Assembly: GCA_020721005.1 (NCBI GenBank)
Contig: DYNP01000011.1
Location: 105,389 to 169,388 of the forward strand
Direction of reading: 5' to 3'
DNA: 64,000 bases
From: Thiomargarita sp.
GTDB lineage: Bacteria; Pseudomonadota; Gammaproteobacteria; Beggiatoales; Beggiatoaceae
Position numbers and translations under genes: made by a program. Shown here piece after piece: positions 18,091 through 27,330 of the stretch. The stretch's first letter is position 1. Each line of letters starts with the position of its first letter. The notes under the pieces are model-generated. The model was not told where the DNA came from, ran no database searches, and worked only from the letters and a program-made list of their open reading frames with translations.

Positions 18091-18111
18091 CCCCTCCTTG
18101 AAAAGGAGGGG
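18091..18111 (+). terminator. Perfect 9-bp hairpin after the STAND gene
   Basis: CCCCTCCTT and AAGGAGGGG form a 9-bp stem with a 3-base loop, 12 bases after the stop codon. The same hairpin with an AACCACCCC leader recurs at 28424-28444, so it is also a dispersed repeat. It lacks a T run. Confidence 0.55.
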
Positions 18112-18214
18112 AGGTCTGAATCAGAATTCACAGAATTTGAAAATTTTCAGGATAAAATTATGATATTATTCTGTTGACTCTATCATTTTCTCAAAATTGA
18201 AACGAGGAAATTAA

Positions 18215-18462
18215 ATGCCAGAAATAGTCAGATTTTATGGAATTATCATCAAACTTTTTTTAGTGACCACCCGCCGCCTCATTTTCACGCCATCTACGGT
18301 GAATATAACGGACTATTTAACATTGAGAACTTGGAAATGATGGAAGGAGATTTGCCGCTTCGTGCTCAAAAAATGGTCGTCGAATGGGCGCAACTCTATC
18401 AACGAGAACTGTTGGAAATGTGGAATACGCAACAATTTCATAAATTACCGCCTCTGAGATAA
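18215..18462 (+). pseudogene. DUF4160 gene, frameshifted at a T7 run (or programmed -1 frameshift)
   Basis: Starting at ATG 18215 (GAGGA 7 bases upstream), the frame encodes MPEIVRFYGIIIKLF, the usual N-terminus of DUF4160 proteins, but then leaves the family sequence. The remaining family motif (FSDHPPPHFH, then a conserved body ending KLPPLR) is encoded in the -1 frame and ends at TAA 18460-18462. The switch lies at the seven T bases 18255-18261. In the starting frame this reads as T TTT TTA, a canonical -1 slippery heptamer, and slipping there would give a complete protein of about 82 residues. Without slipping a 41-residue product results. DUF4160 proteins commonly sit beside DUF2442 proteins, as here (3 bases apart). 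Whether it is decay, a sequencing error in a homopolymer, or real recoding cannot be told from sequence alone. Confidence 0.75.
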
Positions 18463-18465
18463 TCC

Positions 18466-18777
18466 ATGCAATATCCAAAAATTTGTTCTGTGACTGCATT
18501 GGATAATCACTTGCTCCTCATTGAATTTGATAATCATGAGCGGCGAATTTACGATGTTAAGCTTCTCCTAGAAATAGAGCGTTTTATGCCTCTAAAAAAT
18601 ATTACTTTTTTTAAAAATGTCATGGTAGAAATAGGGGGATACGCAATTGTTTGGAATAATGAGATTGATATTAGTGAATATGAGTTATGGACAAAGGGAA
18701 TGACCACTGAATTTTGTCAAAAGTCTGCCCCCAGTATCCCGAAGTCGTCAGCTAGGATTAAAATTCACAGAATGTGA
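18466..18777 (+). CDS. DUF2442 family protein
   Basis: A 103-residue protein matching DUF2442: an N-terminal strand pattern (PKICSVTALDNHLLLIEFDN), a central YDVKLLLE segment, and WNNEIDISEYELW near residue 62-74. The family is small, DNA-binding in some predictions, and is often the downstream partner of DUF4160 in a toxin-antitoxin-like pair; the biochemical role is not established. It starts 3 bases after the DUF4160 stop, so the two are probably translated together. The last 20 or so residues extend past the usual family end and are partly encoded by the flanking direct repeat. Confidence 0.8.
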   Translation: MQYPKICSVTALDNHLLLIEFDNHERRIYDVKLLLEIERFMPLKNITFFKNVMVEIGGYAIVWNNEIDISEYELWTKGMTTEFCQKSAPSIPKSSARIKIHRM

Positions 18778-18864
18778 GAATTTTTAGAAGGCATTAATTT
18801 TATTATTGATGATAACAAGCAAGCACAGGTGCGAAAGAAGTTTAAGGAGATTAGGCGCGTAAAT

Positions 18865-19060
18865 GATGGGATACAAAAAACAAAAGGAAAATCCCCGTTG
18901 GAGTGGAAGCTTTAGCCGGCCAGCCGTAGGCATCCTTCCACATACACAAATTGCAAGGTCCGACCGCTGGACGGCTAAAGCCTCCACTCCAACGTATCTT
19001 AACTGAGGAGCAATACTCATTTTTCCATGATCGCATACTTTTGTAAGAAGTCTAATTCAT
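18865..19060. repeat. Palindromic interspersed element, copy A
   Basis: Two near-complementary arms (18898-18924 and 18966-18992) share GAGTGGAAGCTTTAGCCGG-type sequence and enclose a loop of about 41 bp; the core is 95 bp. About 30 bp on the left and 65 bp on the right are shared with the tandem array at 51478-52125. The loop, however, is reversed relative to those copies. The element could fold as a long hairpin. Short open frames across it are by-products. Confidence 0.8.
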
Positions 19061-19114
19061 TCCTAGGAGGAGAGGGAACGATTGGCCCTTCTCCTGCTGG
19101 GAGAAGGGTTGTGA

Positions 19115-19894
19115 TCAACGGCGTTGGACTAGCATTTTTTTGATTTCGGCAATGGCTTTGGCTGGGTTGAGTCCTTTGGGACAGGTGTTGGTGCAGTTCA
19201 TGATAGTGTGACAGCGGTATAGACGGAAGGGATCTTCTAGGTTGTCTAGGCGTTCTCCTGTGTCTTCGTCGCGACTGTCCATGATCCAACGGTAGGCTTG
19301 TAATAGTATGGCCGGTCCTAGATATCGGTCTCCATTCCACCAGTAGCTGGGGCAGCTGGTTGAGCAGCAGGCACAGAGGATACATTCATAAAGCCCGTCC
19401 AGTTTGGCGCGATCTTGTTTGGATTGAAGCATTTCGTGGTCAGGGGGAAGGGCGGTGTGTACTTGTATCCAAGGTTTGATGGAGGCGTATTGAGAGTAGA
19501 AGTAGGTGAGGTCTGGAACCAGGTCTCGCATGATTTCTAAGTGAGGCAGGGGGTAAATTTTAACGGGTCCCTTGATGTCAGCAATAGCTTTGGTGCAGGC
19601 TAGGGTGTTGGTCCCATCAATATTCATGGCGCAGGAGCCACAGATGCCTTCTCGACATGAGCGTCTAAAGGTGAGGGTGCTGTCGATTTCATTTTTGATT
19701 TTGAGGAGGGCATCGAGTACCATGGGACCACAGTGGGCCAGGTCAATTTCATAGGTGTCAGTGCGAGGTTGACCACCGGTATTGGGATCCCAACGGTAAA
19801 TGATGAATTTTTTGGGGTGTTGGGGGTTGTCCAAGTGGTTGACTGTGTGGCCTTTTTGAATGACGGAATGGGGGGGGAGGGTGAATTTTGCCAT
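19115..19894 (-). CDS. sdhB: Succinate dehydrogenase iron-sulfur subunit
   Basis: A 259-residue subunit that carries electrons from the flavin to quinone in complex II. The N-terminal ferredoxin domain holds the [2Fe-2S] ligands C80, C85, C88 and C100 ([12 protein letters not shown]). The C-terminal domain holds the [4Fe-4S] and [3Fe-4S] ligands in [13 protein letters not shown] (171-181) and [13 protein letters not shown] (228-238). The ATG at 19894 is chosen because the longer frame upstream overlaps sdhA with no family similarity; AGGACC lies before it. It is the last gene of the sdhCDAB operon, 20 bases after the sdhA stop. Confidence 0.97.
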   Translation of the reverse strand: MAKFTLPPHSVIQKGHTVNHLDNPQHPKKFIIYRWDPNTGGQPRTDTYEIDLAHCGPMVLDALLKIKNEIDSTLTFRRSCREGICGSCAMNIDGTNTLACTKAIADIKGPVKIYPLPHLEIMRDLVPDLTYFYSQYASIKPWIQVHTALPPDHEMLQSKQDRAKLDGLYECILCACCSTSCPSYWWNGDRYLGPAILLQAYRWIMDSRDEDTGERLDNLEDPFRLYRCHTIMNCTNTCPKGLNPAKAIAEIKKMLVQRR

Positions 19895-19914
19895 GGGGTG
19901 GGTCCTAATAGTCG

Positions 19915-21699
19915 TTAGTAAACTCTGGGACGAGGGGGAATAACTTCTACTTCTGTGGTGAGGGTATACATGTGAACGGGTCGATAGTCTAGGGTGATTT
20001 GTCCTTGATCGTTGCACCAAGCCAAGGAGTGTTTTAGCCAGCGTTCATCGTCGCGCGAAGGGTAATCTTCTCGGGCATGGGCGCCGCGGCTTTCGGTGCG
20101 ATTGAGGGCAGATTTTAGAGTGACCACGGCTTGTACTAAGAGGTTTTCGAGTTCAAGGGCTTCTATGAGTTCAGTGTTCCAAATGAGGGAATGGTCGTTG
20201 ATTTGGACGTGGGCAAATGAGCGGTGGATGTCAGTGATTTTTTGCAGCCCTTCAGCCAATGAGTCTCCTGTACGAAATACGGCTGCATGTTGTTGCATGG
20301 TGCGTTGCATGTTGAGACGAATGTCGGCAACGCTGAGGTGCCCTTTGTTGTGGCGCAGGCGATCGAGTCGCTCGAGGGCTGCTTGTCCTGCTTGGAGAGA
20401 TAAAGGTCGGTGGGGGGCATTGCGCACCAGTTGTTGGGCACAGCGGATGGCAGCGGCGCGCCCAAAGACGATGATGTCGAGTAGGGAGTTGGAGCCGAGT
20501 CGATTGGCGCCGTGGACGGAGACGCAGGCACATTCGCCGATGGCCATGAGTCCTTGAACTACGCGATCTGGATTACCGTCCTTGAGGGTAAGTACTTCTC
20601 CATAATAATTGGTGGGAATACCGCCCATGTTGTAGTGGACAGTGGGGAGCACGGGAATGGGTTGTTTGGTAACGTCTACTCCGGCAAAAATCTGCGCTGA
20701 TTCGGCAATGCCGGGGAGTCGTTCTTTGATAATTTCAGGTCCCAAGTGTTCTAAGTGCAGGTGGATGTGGTCACGATAGGGGCCTATACCTCGACCTTCA
20801 CGAATTTCTATAGTCATGGCACGACTGACCACGTCTCGAGAGGCGAGATCTTTGGCGTTGGAGGCATAGCGTTCCATGAAGCGTTCGCCATTGGCATTGG
20901 TGAGAAATCCACCTTCTCCACGGACTCCTTCTGTGATCAGGCAGCCAGAACCGTAGATACCGGTGGGGTGGAATTGCACAAATTCCATGTCTTGTAAGGG
21001 GAGGTTGGCCCGCAGGAGCATGGCATTGCCGTCTCCAGTGCAAGTATGAGCGGACGTGCAAGAGAAGTAGGCCCGTCCATATCCCCCGGTGGCTAATACG
21101 ACGCGATGAGCGCTGAATCGATGGAGGGTGCCGTCGGCAATGTTGAGGGCTAGGATGCCTTGACAGACGCCTTCTAAGTCCATGATGAGATCGAGAGCAA
21201 AGTATTCGATGAAGAAGTCGGCTTTGTGTTTGAGGGCTTGTTGGTAGAGGGTGTGGAGAATGGCGTGACCGGTGCGGTCTGCTGCAGCACAGGTACGTTG
21301 GGCAATACCTTTGCCGTAGTCTGTGGTCATGCCGCCAAAGGGTCGTTGGTAAATTTTTCCTTCTTCAGTGCGGGAAAATGGGACGCCATATTGTTCAAGT
21401 TCGATGAGGGCAGGCACGGCTTCTCGGCACATATACTCGATGGCATCTTGATCGCCGAGCCAGTCTGAGCCTTTGATAGTGTCGTACATGTGCCAGCGCC
21501 AGTCGTCCGATCCCATGTTGCCCAGAGCCGCACTGATACCACCTTGTGCGGCTACGGTGTGGCTGCGGGTGGGGAAGACTTTGGTGACACAGGCGGTGGT
21601 GAGACCTTTTTCAGCCATGCCGAGGGTGGCTCGAAGTCCGGCACCGCCAGCACCCACAATAACTACGTCGTATTTGTGTTCAATAATTGGGTAGGGCAT
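19915..21699 (-). CDS. sdhA: Succinate dehydrogenase flavoprotein subunit
   Basis: This 594-residue catalytic subunit oxidises succinate to fumarate in the TCA cycle and faces the cytoplasm on complex II. The FAD-binding Rossmann motif GAGGAGLRA is near residue 17. [10 protein letters not shown] contains the histidine (H47) expected to bind FAD covalently. Substrate-site motifs such as [15 protein letters not shown] and the C-terminal helical and capping regions are present and intact. Its length is typical for the family (588 in E. coli). It starts one base after the sdhD stop codon. Confidence 0.98.
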   Translation of the reverse strand: MPYPIIEHKYDVVIVGAGGAGLRATLGMAEKGLTTACVTKVFPTRSHTVAAQGGISAALGNMGSDDWRWHMYDTIKGSDWLGDQDAIEYMCREAVPALIELEQYGVPFSRTEEGKIYQRPFGGMTTDYGKGIAQRTCAAADRTGHAILHTLYQQALKHKADFFIEYFALDLIMDLEGVCQGILALNIADGTLHRFSAHRVVLATGGYGRAYFSCTSAHTCTGDGNAMLLRANLPLQDMEFVQFHPTGIYGSGCLITEGVRGEGGFLTNANGERFMERYASNAKDLASRDVVSRAMTIEIREGRGIGPYRDHIHLHLEHLGPEIIKERLPGIAESAQIFAGVDVTKQPIPVLPTVHYNMGGIPTNYYGEVLTLKDGNPDRVVQGLMAIGECACVSVHGANRLGSNSLLDIIVFGRAAAIRCAQQLVRNAPHRPLSLQAGQAALERLDRLRHNKGHLSVADIRLNMQRTMQQHAAVFRTGDSLAEGLQKITDIHRSFAHVQINDHSLIWNTELIEALELENLLVQAVVTLKSALNRTESRGAHAREDYPSRDDERWLKHSLAWCNDQGQITLDYRPVHMYTLTTEVEVIPPRPRVY

Positions 21700-21700
21700 G

Positions 21701-22081
21701 TTAGTTTCCTAGGGCAATTCTCAAGATGGCGAGTACAGAGCCAACGGTAATGGTGATGATGAGGAATTTCATGCTGACCATGGCGATGGTTTTGATGATT
21801 TCGTGGTGTATGTAGTCCTCTAGGACTTCTCTAAGTCCTGAATGGGCGTGATGGAATAGTACGAGAATGAGTAGGATGAGGAAGGTGGTGACGACAGGCC
21901 GGCGAATCCATTCTACTGCTGTATCATAATCTGCTCCAGCCAGGGAGATTAGGGCAGTTACGAACCACAGCAGTAGGGGGATGAGGGCAATGGCAGTGAG
22001 CCTTTGGGAGATGAATTCTTCAGTCCCAGCTCGAGCCGAGCCGAGGCCTCGTATTTTGGCCAGGTGGGAACGTAGACGCAT
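21701..22081 (-). CDS. sdhD: Succinate dehydrogenase membrane anchor subunit
   Basis: A 126-residue membrane anchor with three hydrophobic helices (about 31-50, 62-80, 100-120). The pattern [14 protein letters not shown] at 77-90 matches the conserved quinone and heme region of SdhD, with D89-Y90 in the position of the E. coli quinone-site Asp-Tyr. The ATG at 22081 overlaps the sdhC stop by one base (TAATG), a typical coupled arrangement; a longer frame upstream is a shadow of sdhC. Confidence 0.93.
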   Translation of the reverse strand: MRLRSHLAKIRGLGSARAGTEEFISQRLTAIALIPLLLWFVTALISLAGADYDTAVEWIRRPVVTTFLILLILVLFHHAHSGLREVLEDYIHHEIIKTIAMVSMKFLIITITVGSVLAILRIALGN

Positions 22082-22479
22082 TATAATACTCCATTGATTA
22101 CAAAAGCGGTGATCCAAGCGGTGGTGGTGAGTAGTAAGGTGGCGGCGATGACCAGATAGCCAGAGCGATAGGTGGCTTTTAGGGTGAATCCGTATCCGGC
22201 ATCCCAAAATAAATGTCGGATACCATTACAGAGGTGATAGAAGAGGGAAAATGACCAGGCGAAGAGGAGGAGAAGACTGGGCCAGGTGTGGAGTAGTTGT
22301 TGGGCGTGTTGGTAGACAGAAGGTCCGGCAGCTATAGACATGAGCCAGTAGACGAGGACTAGGGTTCCTAAGGACAGGAAAATTCCGGTAGCTCGGTGGG
22401 TGATTGACATGAGGGAAGTGAGTTGGGGCTTGTAAATCTGTAGGTGGGGGGAAAGCGGGGAAGGAGGAGTTGTTGTCAT
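22081..22479 (-). CDS. sdhC: Succinate dehydrogenase cytochrome b556 subunit
   Basis: A 132-residue three-helix membrane subunit that binds heme b with SdhD and forms the ubiquinone site. SITHRATG (S25, R29) matches the conserved quinone-site serine and arginine. FYHLCNGIRHLFWD contains H82, in the place of the heme ligand. It is the first gene of the sdhCDAB operon. The upstream 380 bases should hold the promoter, but no clear -35/-10 pair could be picked with confidence. Confidence 0.95.
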   Translation of the reverse strand: MTTTPPSPLSPHLQIYKPQLTSLMSITHRATGIFLSLGTLVLVYWLMSIAAGPSVYQHAQQLLHTWPSLLLLFAWSFSLFYHLCNGIRHLFWDAGYGFTLKATYRSGYLVIAATLLLTTTAWITAFVINGVL

Positions 22480-22859
22480 CTGTGAACCTATTGAATAAGT
22501 GGAAGGCTATTGCAATGCAAAAATATACTGGTTTTGCAATCAGTATGCAACTGTTATTGTTGCCTTGCAGCAATAATTATCCTACAGATTCATTAAGGAG
22601 CGGAGATCGGGGTGCCAACGGTAACTTGGCACGGTGTGTTAAGCCATGGCTTCACATTCTAAGGTACCCAAAAAATAACGCGATTGATGGGTTTCCCGTT
22701 GGTCAGCACATGTAGGATGAGCTGACGATAGGAAGATCATCAATCGCGTTGAATAACCACCCCTAATCCCTCCTTTATAAGTTGAGACGCGATTAAACGC
22801 GTCTCTACGGTGGGGGCAACCAATCGCGTCTCAACAAAGGGAAGCGAGGCGCGTATGGA
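22480..22859. repeat. Intergenic region with two palindromic repeats
   Basis: AACGCGATTGATG at 22677-22689 is repeated in inverse at 22738-22750 (13 bp, perfect). A second hairpin with GAGACGCG and CGCGTCTC arms lies at 22784-22805, and a half-copy (CGCGTCTC) follows at about 22825. The latter motif recurs as a longer palindrome at 42988-43015. No gene was seen. The hairpins lie beyond the 3' end of the ycjF gene and may serve as its terminator. Confidence 0.7.
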
Positions 22860-23966
22860 TTAATCCTCTTTTTTCGGATTAAAGAGTTTTTTCAAGGTAT
22901 GGGTAATTTCTTGTCGGATGTCTTTGAGTTGAGGGTGTTCAGATTCAGTGAATGGGAGGGGACGACAAGCTTGCATGGTATGAATTCCCAGGCGGGCAGT
23001 GAGAATACCACTGCTTAATCCTTGGGCAAGTTGGGCAGAAAATACGGAAAGTAGGGTGTTACCCAGGAGTTCGGATGTGGTGTCAGCGATGATTTCGGTG
23101 ACTCCAGCGTAAAGTATATTTTTAAAAAGTCCGCTTGCAAGCTTGCCTGTGTTGAGAATACTGGGTTTAACTCCATATAGATTGGCAAGGTCTTGGATCA
23201 TTTGTAGGTTGCGCCAGGTCATGACTAATCCGTCTATTAGGGGAATTCGACTGATCATGACTATGAGAGTGGTTTCTGTGGCTCTTTGAGTTATGAGCTG
23301 ATAGGCTTGCTGGTCAAGTATTTTTAGTACTTGATTGGAGAAAAGTTGACAAATTTCTTGGTCTTGATGGCTGTCGTTGAGGGTGATGTAGAAGTGGTCA
23401 AGTTGAGTTTTGAGGTCAATTCGTTGTTTGTAGAGTTGGGCAATTTGGTTAATATAGGGGAGGGCTTGGCCATGTTGGTCTTCTTCCATAATTTGCTGAC
23501 CATGCTTCTGCAGGTAAGTGACGGTTTTTAGGGTTTGTAGGTTTCGATAAGCCCGCCAAATTAGGAGAAAACTGAGGACAGTGATGAGTATCAGTAAAGA
23601 GAGTAGGATATGACCAAAAAGCGGACTACTGATATAGTAGTAAGTGAAAGTTTGGTAGGCGTCAATTATGAGCATACTGATGAATAAAATGCTCAGGCTG
23701 CCGATAAGTCCCCACCATAATAGGGGGGAATTGGCTGGAGCAGGTTGAATTTGTACTGATTTTGAGTAAAAATCTTGGTGATGAGAGGAGTTAAGTTCTT
23801 CTTTTTCTTCCTTATAGGTAGACGTCAAAAGAGGTTCAAGTTGAATATCTTCTGGCAATAAGGTGGCAGGCGTGTAGGTTAAAGTAATACTGGCTTCTTC
23901 CCCGGCAATACTTTCAACCTCGTCCATGTTGAAATAGGTGGGTTTTTTCCAAGCAGTGATACTCAT
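22860..23966 (-). CDS. ycjF: YcjF-like inner membrane protein (TIGR01620/DUF697)
   Basis: A 368-residue membrane protein. The N-terminal 90 residues are polar, followed by two strong hydrophobic helices (about 83-103 and 116-138), a helical linker and a C-terminal DUF697-like domain (GLVMTWRNLQMIQDLANLYG) with glycine-rich helices. This layout fits YcjF. It starts one base after the ycjX stop on the same strand, the usual ycjX-ycjF pairing. In E. coli the pair is under envelope-stress or heat-shock control; the molecular function is not known. Confidence 0.88.
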   Translation of the reverse strand: MSITAWKKPTYFNMDEVESIAGEEASITLTYTPATLLPEDIQLEPLLTSTYKEEKEELNSSHHQDFYSKSVQIQPAPANSPLLWWGLIGSLSILFISMLIIDAYQTFTYYYISSPLFGHILLSLLILITVLSFLLIWRAYRNLQTLKTVTYLQKHGQQIMEEDQHGQALPYINQIAQLYKQRIDLKTQLDHFYITLNDSHQDQEICQLFSNQVLKILDQQAYQLITQRATETTLIVMISRIPLIDGLVMTWRNLQMIQDLANLYGVKPSILNTGKLASGLFKNILYAGVTEIIADTTSELLGNTLLSVFSAQLAQGLSSGILTARLGIHTMQACRPLPFTESEHPQLKDIRQEITHTLKKLFNPKKED

Positions 23967-23967
23967 T

Positions 23968-25371
23968 TCAAAATTTGTCTCCTAATAGGAATTCTAAGGC
24001 CCGATCCATTCGGATATGGGGTAATCCACTACTGTGGGAATCTGACAGACGGGGAGGCTTAAATGAGATGAAATTGAAGCGTCCGTCTATCCATCCTTCA
24101 GGCAGTAAGCCTTCATAAGGGACTTCTCCGGGGAATAAGGCGACAGGTTTATCTCCATCTAAGGGAACTCCTTTGATGCAAGAGAAGCGTTGTCCTTGAA
24201 AAGTGGTGTAAGCGGATTGAGTGGACTTGATCGAGGCCAAGGCCAAGGTGGTGGTTTTGACCCCTTCAAAACTGACATTGTTGTAGGACTTAGCGAGCAT
24301 GGTTTGTAAGAATCGTTCTAAGTTGGGCAGTTGGTTAGGGGTAACGTGATCAGCTTTGGTGGTGGCAAATAGCAATCCGTCAATTTTTAGGCCAAAGAGT
24401 TTGTTTAAAAATCCTGATTTACCGTATTGAAAACTGTGAAGTACCAAGTTAATAGCCTCTCGCATGTCTTCATAGCTGGCATAACTGGTGTTTAAGGCTT
24501 TAAGAACGTCAACCAGGACTATTTGTCGGTCAAAACTGGCGAAGTGTTGACGGTAAAATTTTTGAACGACTTGCTCCTTATAAGAATCATAACGTTTTTT
24601 CATTTCTGCGTAAATGCTATTTACTTTTATCGGCGCCGCAGGTAGGCTTAAAGTAGGGTAAAACTCCAGTAAAGTAGTATCTTTGAGTTCCCCAGGCATG
24701 GTAAATCTCCCCGGTTGCAATAGACTGAGTCCATATTTATCCTCTTTACAACAATGCAAAAATGCCGTATACAACTGACTGCCTTGCCGGATGAACTGAT
24801 CACGTTGCAAAGGGTCGATATCGCCTTCGTTCACGGCTAGAGTACTTAAATAATTGCGCCACTCCTCAGATAAGGAATAACGGGGTTCGGTTTGGCAAAG
24901 TTGAGTAATGTGCGCCGACCATTGTTCATAGGTCCAATTCAGTAACGGCAGGTCCAACAACCACTCGCCTGGATAGTCAATGATGTCCAAGTATAAAGTA
25001 CTGCTTGAAGAAAGGGACTTGGCCAATAATCCTTGGGATTGGTAGCGGATTGCCAGTTGAATTTCACTGAGTCCATCGGTAGCCTGAGGCCAATTCGGGT
25101 ATTCATGACACAGTTGAGCAATAGCGTGATGATAAGGAAAAGCGGGGATATGTAAGTTGGGTTGGGGCATGATTTTACTCCCTCGCAAATGTCCTGAGTT
25201 GACTACTTCAAAAAAAGGCAGATGGGTGCTGTTGAGTCCATGCAGTAATTGATGTACCAATGAGGTGATAAATACCGTTTTGCCACTGCGCCGTAAGCCA
25301 GTAACAGCCAATTTAACTTCTCGGTCTAAGGTGCGATTCATGACCTTACCCAATGGGGCAAACTTAAACAT
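23968..25371 (-). CDS. ycjX: YcjX family P-loop NTPase (DUF463)
   Basis: A 467-residue YcjX-type protein, cytoplasmic or membrane-associated, with a GTPase-like P-loop GLRRSGKT at 25-32 and the conserved LYLDIIDYPGEWLLDLPLL region in the switch or Walker B position. Conserved motifs FATTKADHV (G4-like) and a C-terminal RMDRALEFLLGDKF are also typical. Length is normal for the family. It is first in a two-gene unit with ycjF. It is thought to be a stress-related NTPase; its substrate is unknown. Confidence 0.93.
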   Translation of the reverse strand: MFKFAPLGKVMNRTLDREVKLAVTGLRRSGKTVFITSLVHQLLHGLNSTHLPFFEVVNSGHLRGSKIMPQPNLHIPAFPYHHAIAQLCHEYPNWPQATDGLSEIQLAIRYQSQGLLAKSLSSSSTLYLDIIDYPGEWLLDLPLLNWTYEQWSAHITQLCQTEPRYSLSEEWRNYLSTLAVNEGDIDPLQRDQFIRQGSQLYTAFLHCCKEDKYGLSLLQPGRFTMPGELKDTTLLEFYPTLSLPAAPIKVNSIYAEMKKRYDSYKEQVVQKFYRQHFASFDRQIVLVDVLKALNTSYASYEDMREAINLVLHSFQYGKSGFLNKLFGLKIDGLLFATTKADHVTPNQLPNLERFLQTMLAKSYNNVSFEGVKTTTLALASIKSTQSAYTTFQGQRFSCIKGVPLDGDKPVALFPGEVPYEGLLPEGWIDGRFNFISFKPPRLSDSHSSGLPHIRMDRALEFLLGDKF

Positions 25372-25666
25372 AAAGTATCCTTAAAAATTGTATTGAACCT
25401 ACGTAAGGCTGCTGTGTCGTTTAGATTGATTACTTTACAGAAAGGAACACTCCCCTTTTAATAAAGTTGTAGGATGGATGGCTAAAATGAGACTCAGGGG
25501 CGCATTTCTACCCGTTATTTCATACTCTAAAAAAGGAAATAATTCTTCTTCCATGGAGGAATTATGATAAGGACGGAGTAGTTGCGATGCTCAAACTTTG
25601 ATTTTTGCTTTTATTCTATGATAGTGTGACGATCAAAAATCATTTTTTTCCCCCCAAAACTCAAGC

Positions 25667-27226
25667 ATGTCTGATTACCCTTTGATTCCACTGCCCCTAT
25701 CCAAGCGTCTTTCGTACCGCCAAACCCATTGGGTGATCTTCATTGCCTTAGGGCTAGGATTATTATTCAGCGGTTTACAAATTTATCTAGATTACGTGGC
25801 CCAAAAAGAATTGCAATCTAACATCCGTCAAGCCATTAATACCATCAAGCAACAGGCGATTTTTGCCGCCACCAGTCAAGACCAAAAATTGGCTGAGAAA
25901 GTCGTGCAAGGCCTGGGCTATTACCAATACATATCCAAAGTACAACTGTTAGATGACCAAAAAAAACTCCTTGCCCAACATGAAAAACCTCCATTTTCAA
26001 GCAATTGGCGCTGGATTTCTGACCTGCTGTTTGAAGATGAACTCAATTACGACATTCCCCTGTACCTGCGGGAAACTAACAGTTTTGCCGTCCTCAAAAT
26101 AGAAATTGACTCCCATATCTTGGCTAAGGGATTTTTAGACCGCGCCTTATTAATACTCCTAACTGGGGTTATTCGCAACCTGATTTTAGCCATCATTCTA
26201 TTACTGTTATTCCAAAACCTGGTCACCAAACCTCTATTCAGTCTATCCTCTACTTTGGCAACCATTGATCCCTTCAATCCCGAAAAAAATCGACTCCCTC
26301 ATCTTCAAGATCACGACGAAGATGAATTGGGACAATTGGTCACCTCCATCAATCAACTCCTCCAGTCCGTAGACGAGAAAATCAGCGAACGGGAACGACT
26401 CCTTCAAGCCATGGAACAAGCCAAGCAACACGCTGAAATGGCTAACCGCGCTAAGAGTGAGTTTCTCGCCAACATGAGTCACGAAATTTATACTCCGATG
26501 AATGGAGTCTTGGGTATGCTCTCCCTGACTCTAAGTACAGAGTTAAGTCCCTTACAAAGGGAGTATTTACAAATTGCGCGCGATTCAGGGGAAAGCCTTT
26601 TACAAATTCTCAATGATATACTGGATCTCTCCAAACTGGAGACTGGCCAACTGGAACTTGAACAACTGACTTTTAACCTCCCTTCGCTCATCCATGACAC
26701 CCTCAATACCCTAAAAACCGCCCGCCTGGCCGGACTGCCCAGCGCTCCTCCCCATCTATCCTCCAACTTGAGTATCCTAACCCACATCCCCGATGAAATA
26801 CCTTCCTATCTATGCGGAGATCCCCTCCGGTTAAAACAAATTCTGACTCACCTTCTAAGTAATGCTCTCAAATTCACTCCCGAAGGAAACATTGCCTTAC
26901 AACTGCGGATAGAACAACACTCCTCTACACATCTCATTCTCTACTTTGAAGTTAAGGATACTGGTATTGGCATACCTGAATCTGTACAACAACACATCTT
27001 TGACCTGTTCAACCAAGTCGATAATTCTACGACTAGAAAGTATGGAGGCACCGGCTTGGGACTGACCTTAAGCAAACGTTTGGTCACCTACATGGGAGGA
27101 AAAATGGGAGTTGACTCTACAGTTGGAAAAGGAAGTACTTTCTGGTTTACCCTACAACTACAGATTCCCACTCCCCTTGTCAACAACAACTTATTGATCC
27201 CCTCCTCCCCCTCCTCAGTTGCATAA
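25667..27226 (+). CDS. Membrane sensor histidine kinase, no receiver
   Basis: A 519-residue kinase with TM1 at about 22-43, a short periplasmic sensor, TM2 at about 163-189, a HAMP-like linker, a coiled coil, HisKA with H272 ([12 protein letters not shown]), and a HATPase with DTGIGIP and [10 protein letters not shown]. The family is normally BarA-like hybrid kinases with receivers after the HATPase; here the protein ends soon after the HATPase. The H-box arginine found in nearly all homologs (HEIRTP) is tyrosine at 275. No response regulator gene adjoins it, so it is an orphan. The stimulus is unknown. Confidence 0.9.
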   Translation: MSDYPLIPLPLSKRLSYRQTHWVIFIALGLGLLFSGLQIYLDYVAQKELQSNIRQAINTIKQQAIFAATSQDQKLAEKVVQGLGYYQYISKVQLLDDQKKLLAQHEKPPFSSNWRWISDLLFEDELNYDIPLYLRETNSFAVLKIEIDSHILAKGFLDRALLILLTGVIRNLILAIILLLLFQNLVTKPLFSLSSTLATIDPFNPEKNRLPHLQDHDEDELGQLVTSINQLLQSVDEKISERERLLQAMEQAKQHAEMANRAKSEFLANMSHEIYTPMNGVLGMLSLTLSTELSPLQREYLQIARDSGESLLQILNDILDLSKLETGQLELEQLTFNLPSLIHDTLNTLKTARLAGLPSAPPHLSSNLSILTHIPDEIPSYLCGDPLRLKQILTHLLSNALKFTPEGNIALQLRIEQHSSTHLILYFEVKDTGIGIPESVQQHIFDLFNQVDNSTTRKYGGTGLGLTLSKRLVTYMGGKMGVDSTVGKGSTFWFTLQLQIPTPLVNNNLLIPSSPSSVA

Positions 27227-27330
27227 ACGACCCAAATGAATTATTTTATTGAACAACCAGTTTAGGGTAAACTGCGGTCTTGTCAGGTATTTTTTAAACC
27301 AACAACACTTAAATGCAGGGTGATGTGACT

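Larger units (their letters stand above)
18126..18790. repeat. Imperfect direct repeats flanking the DUF4160-DUF2442 pair
   Basis: The left copy starts at 18126 with ATTCACAGAATTTGAAAATT and the right copy starts at 18763 with ATTCACAGAATGTGAGAATT. The match continues weakly for about ten more bases. The right copy overlaps the last codons of the DUF2442 gene. Such bracketing suggests the gene pair arrived or moves as a cassette between copies of a short repeat. Confidence 0.5.

Noticed and set aside
18784..19036. Minus-strand frames near 18.9 kb, and the similar one at 51414-51650
   Set aside because: Both are translations of the palindromic element and share the same artefact peptide (LQRGFSF).
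20096..20557. 153-residue plus-strand frame inside sdhA
   Set aside because: It is a shadow of a highly conserved gene with biased codons.
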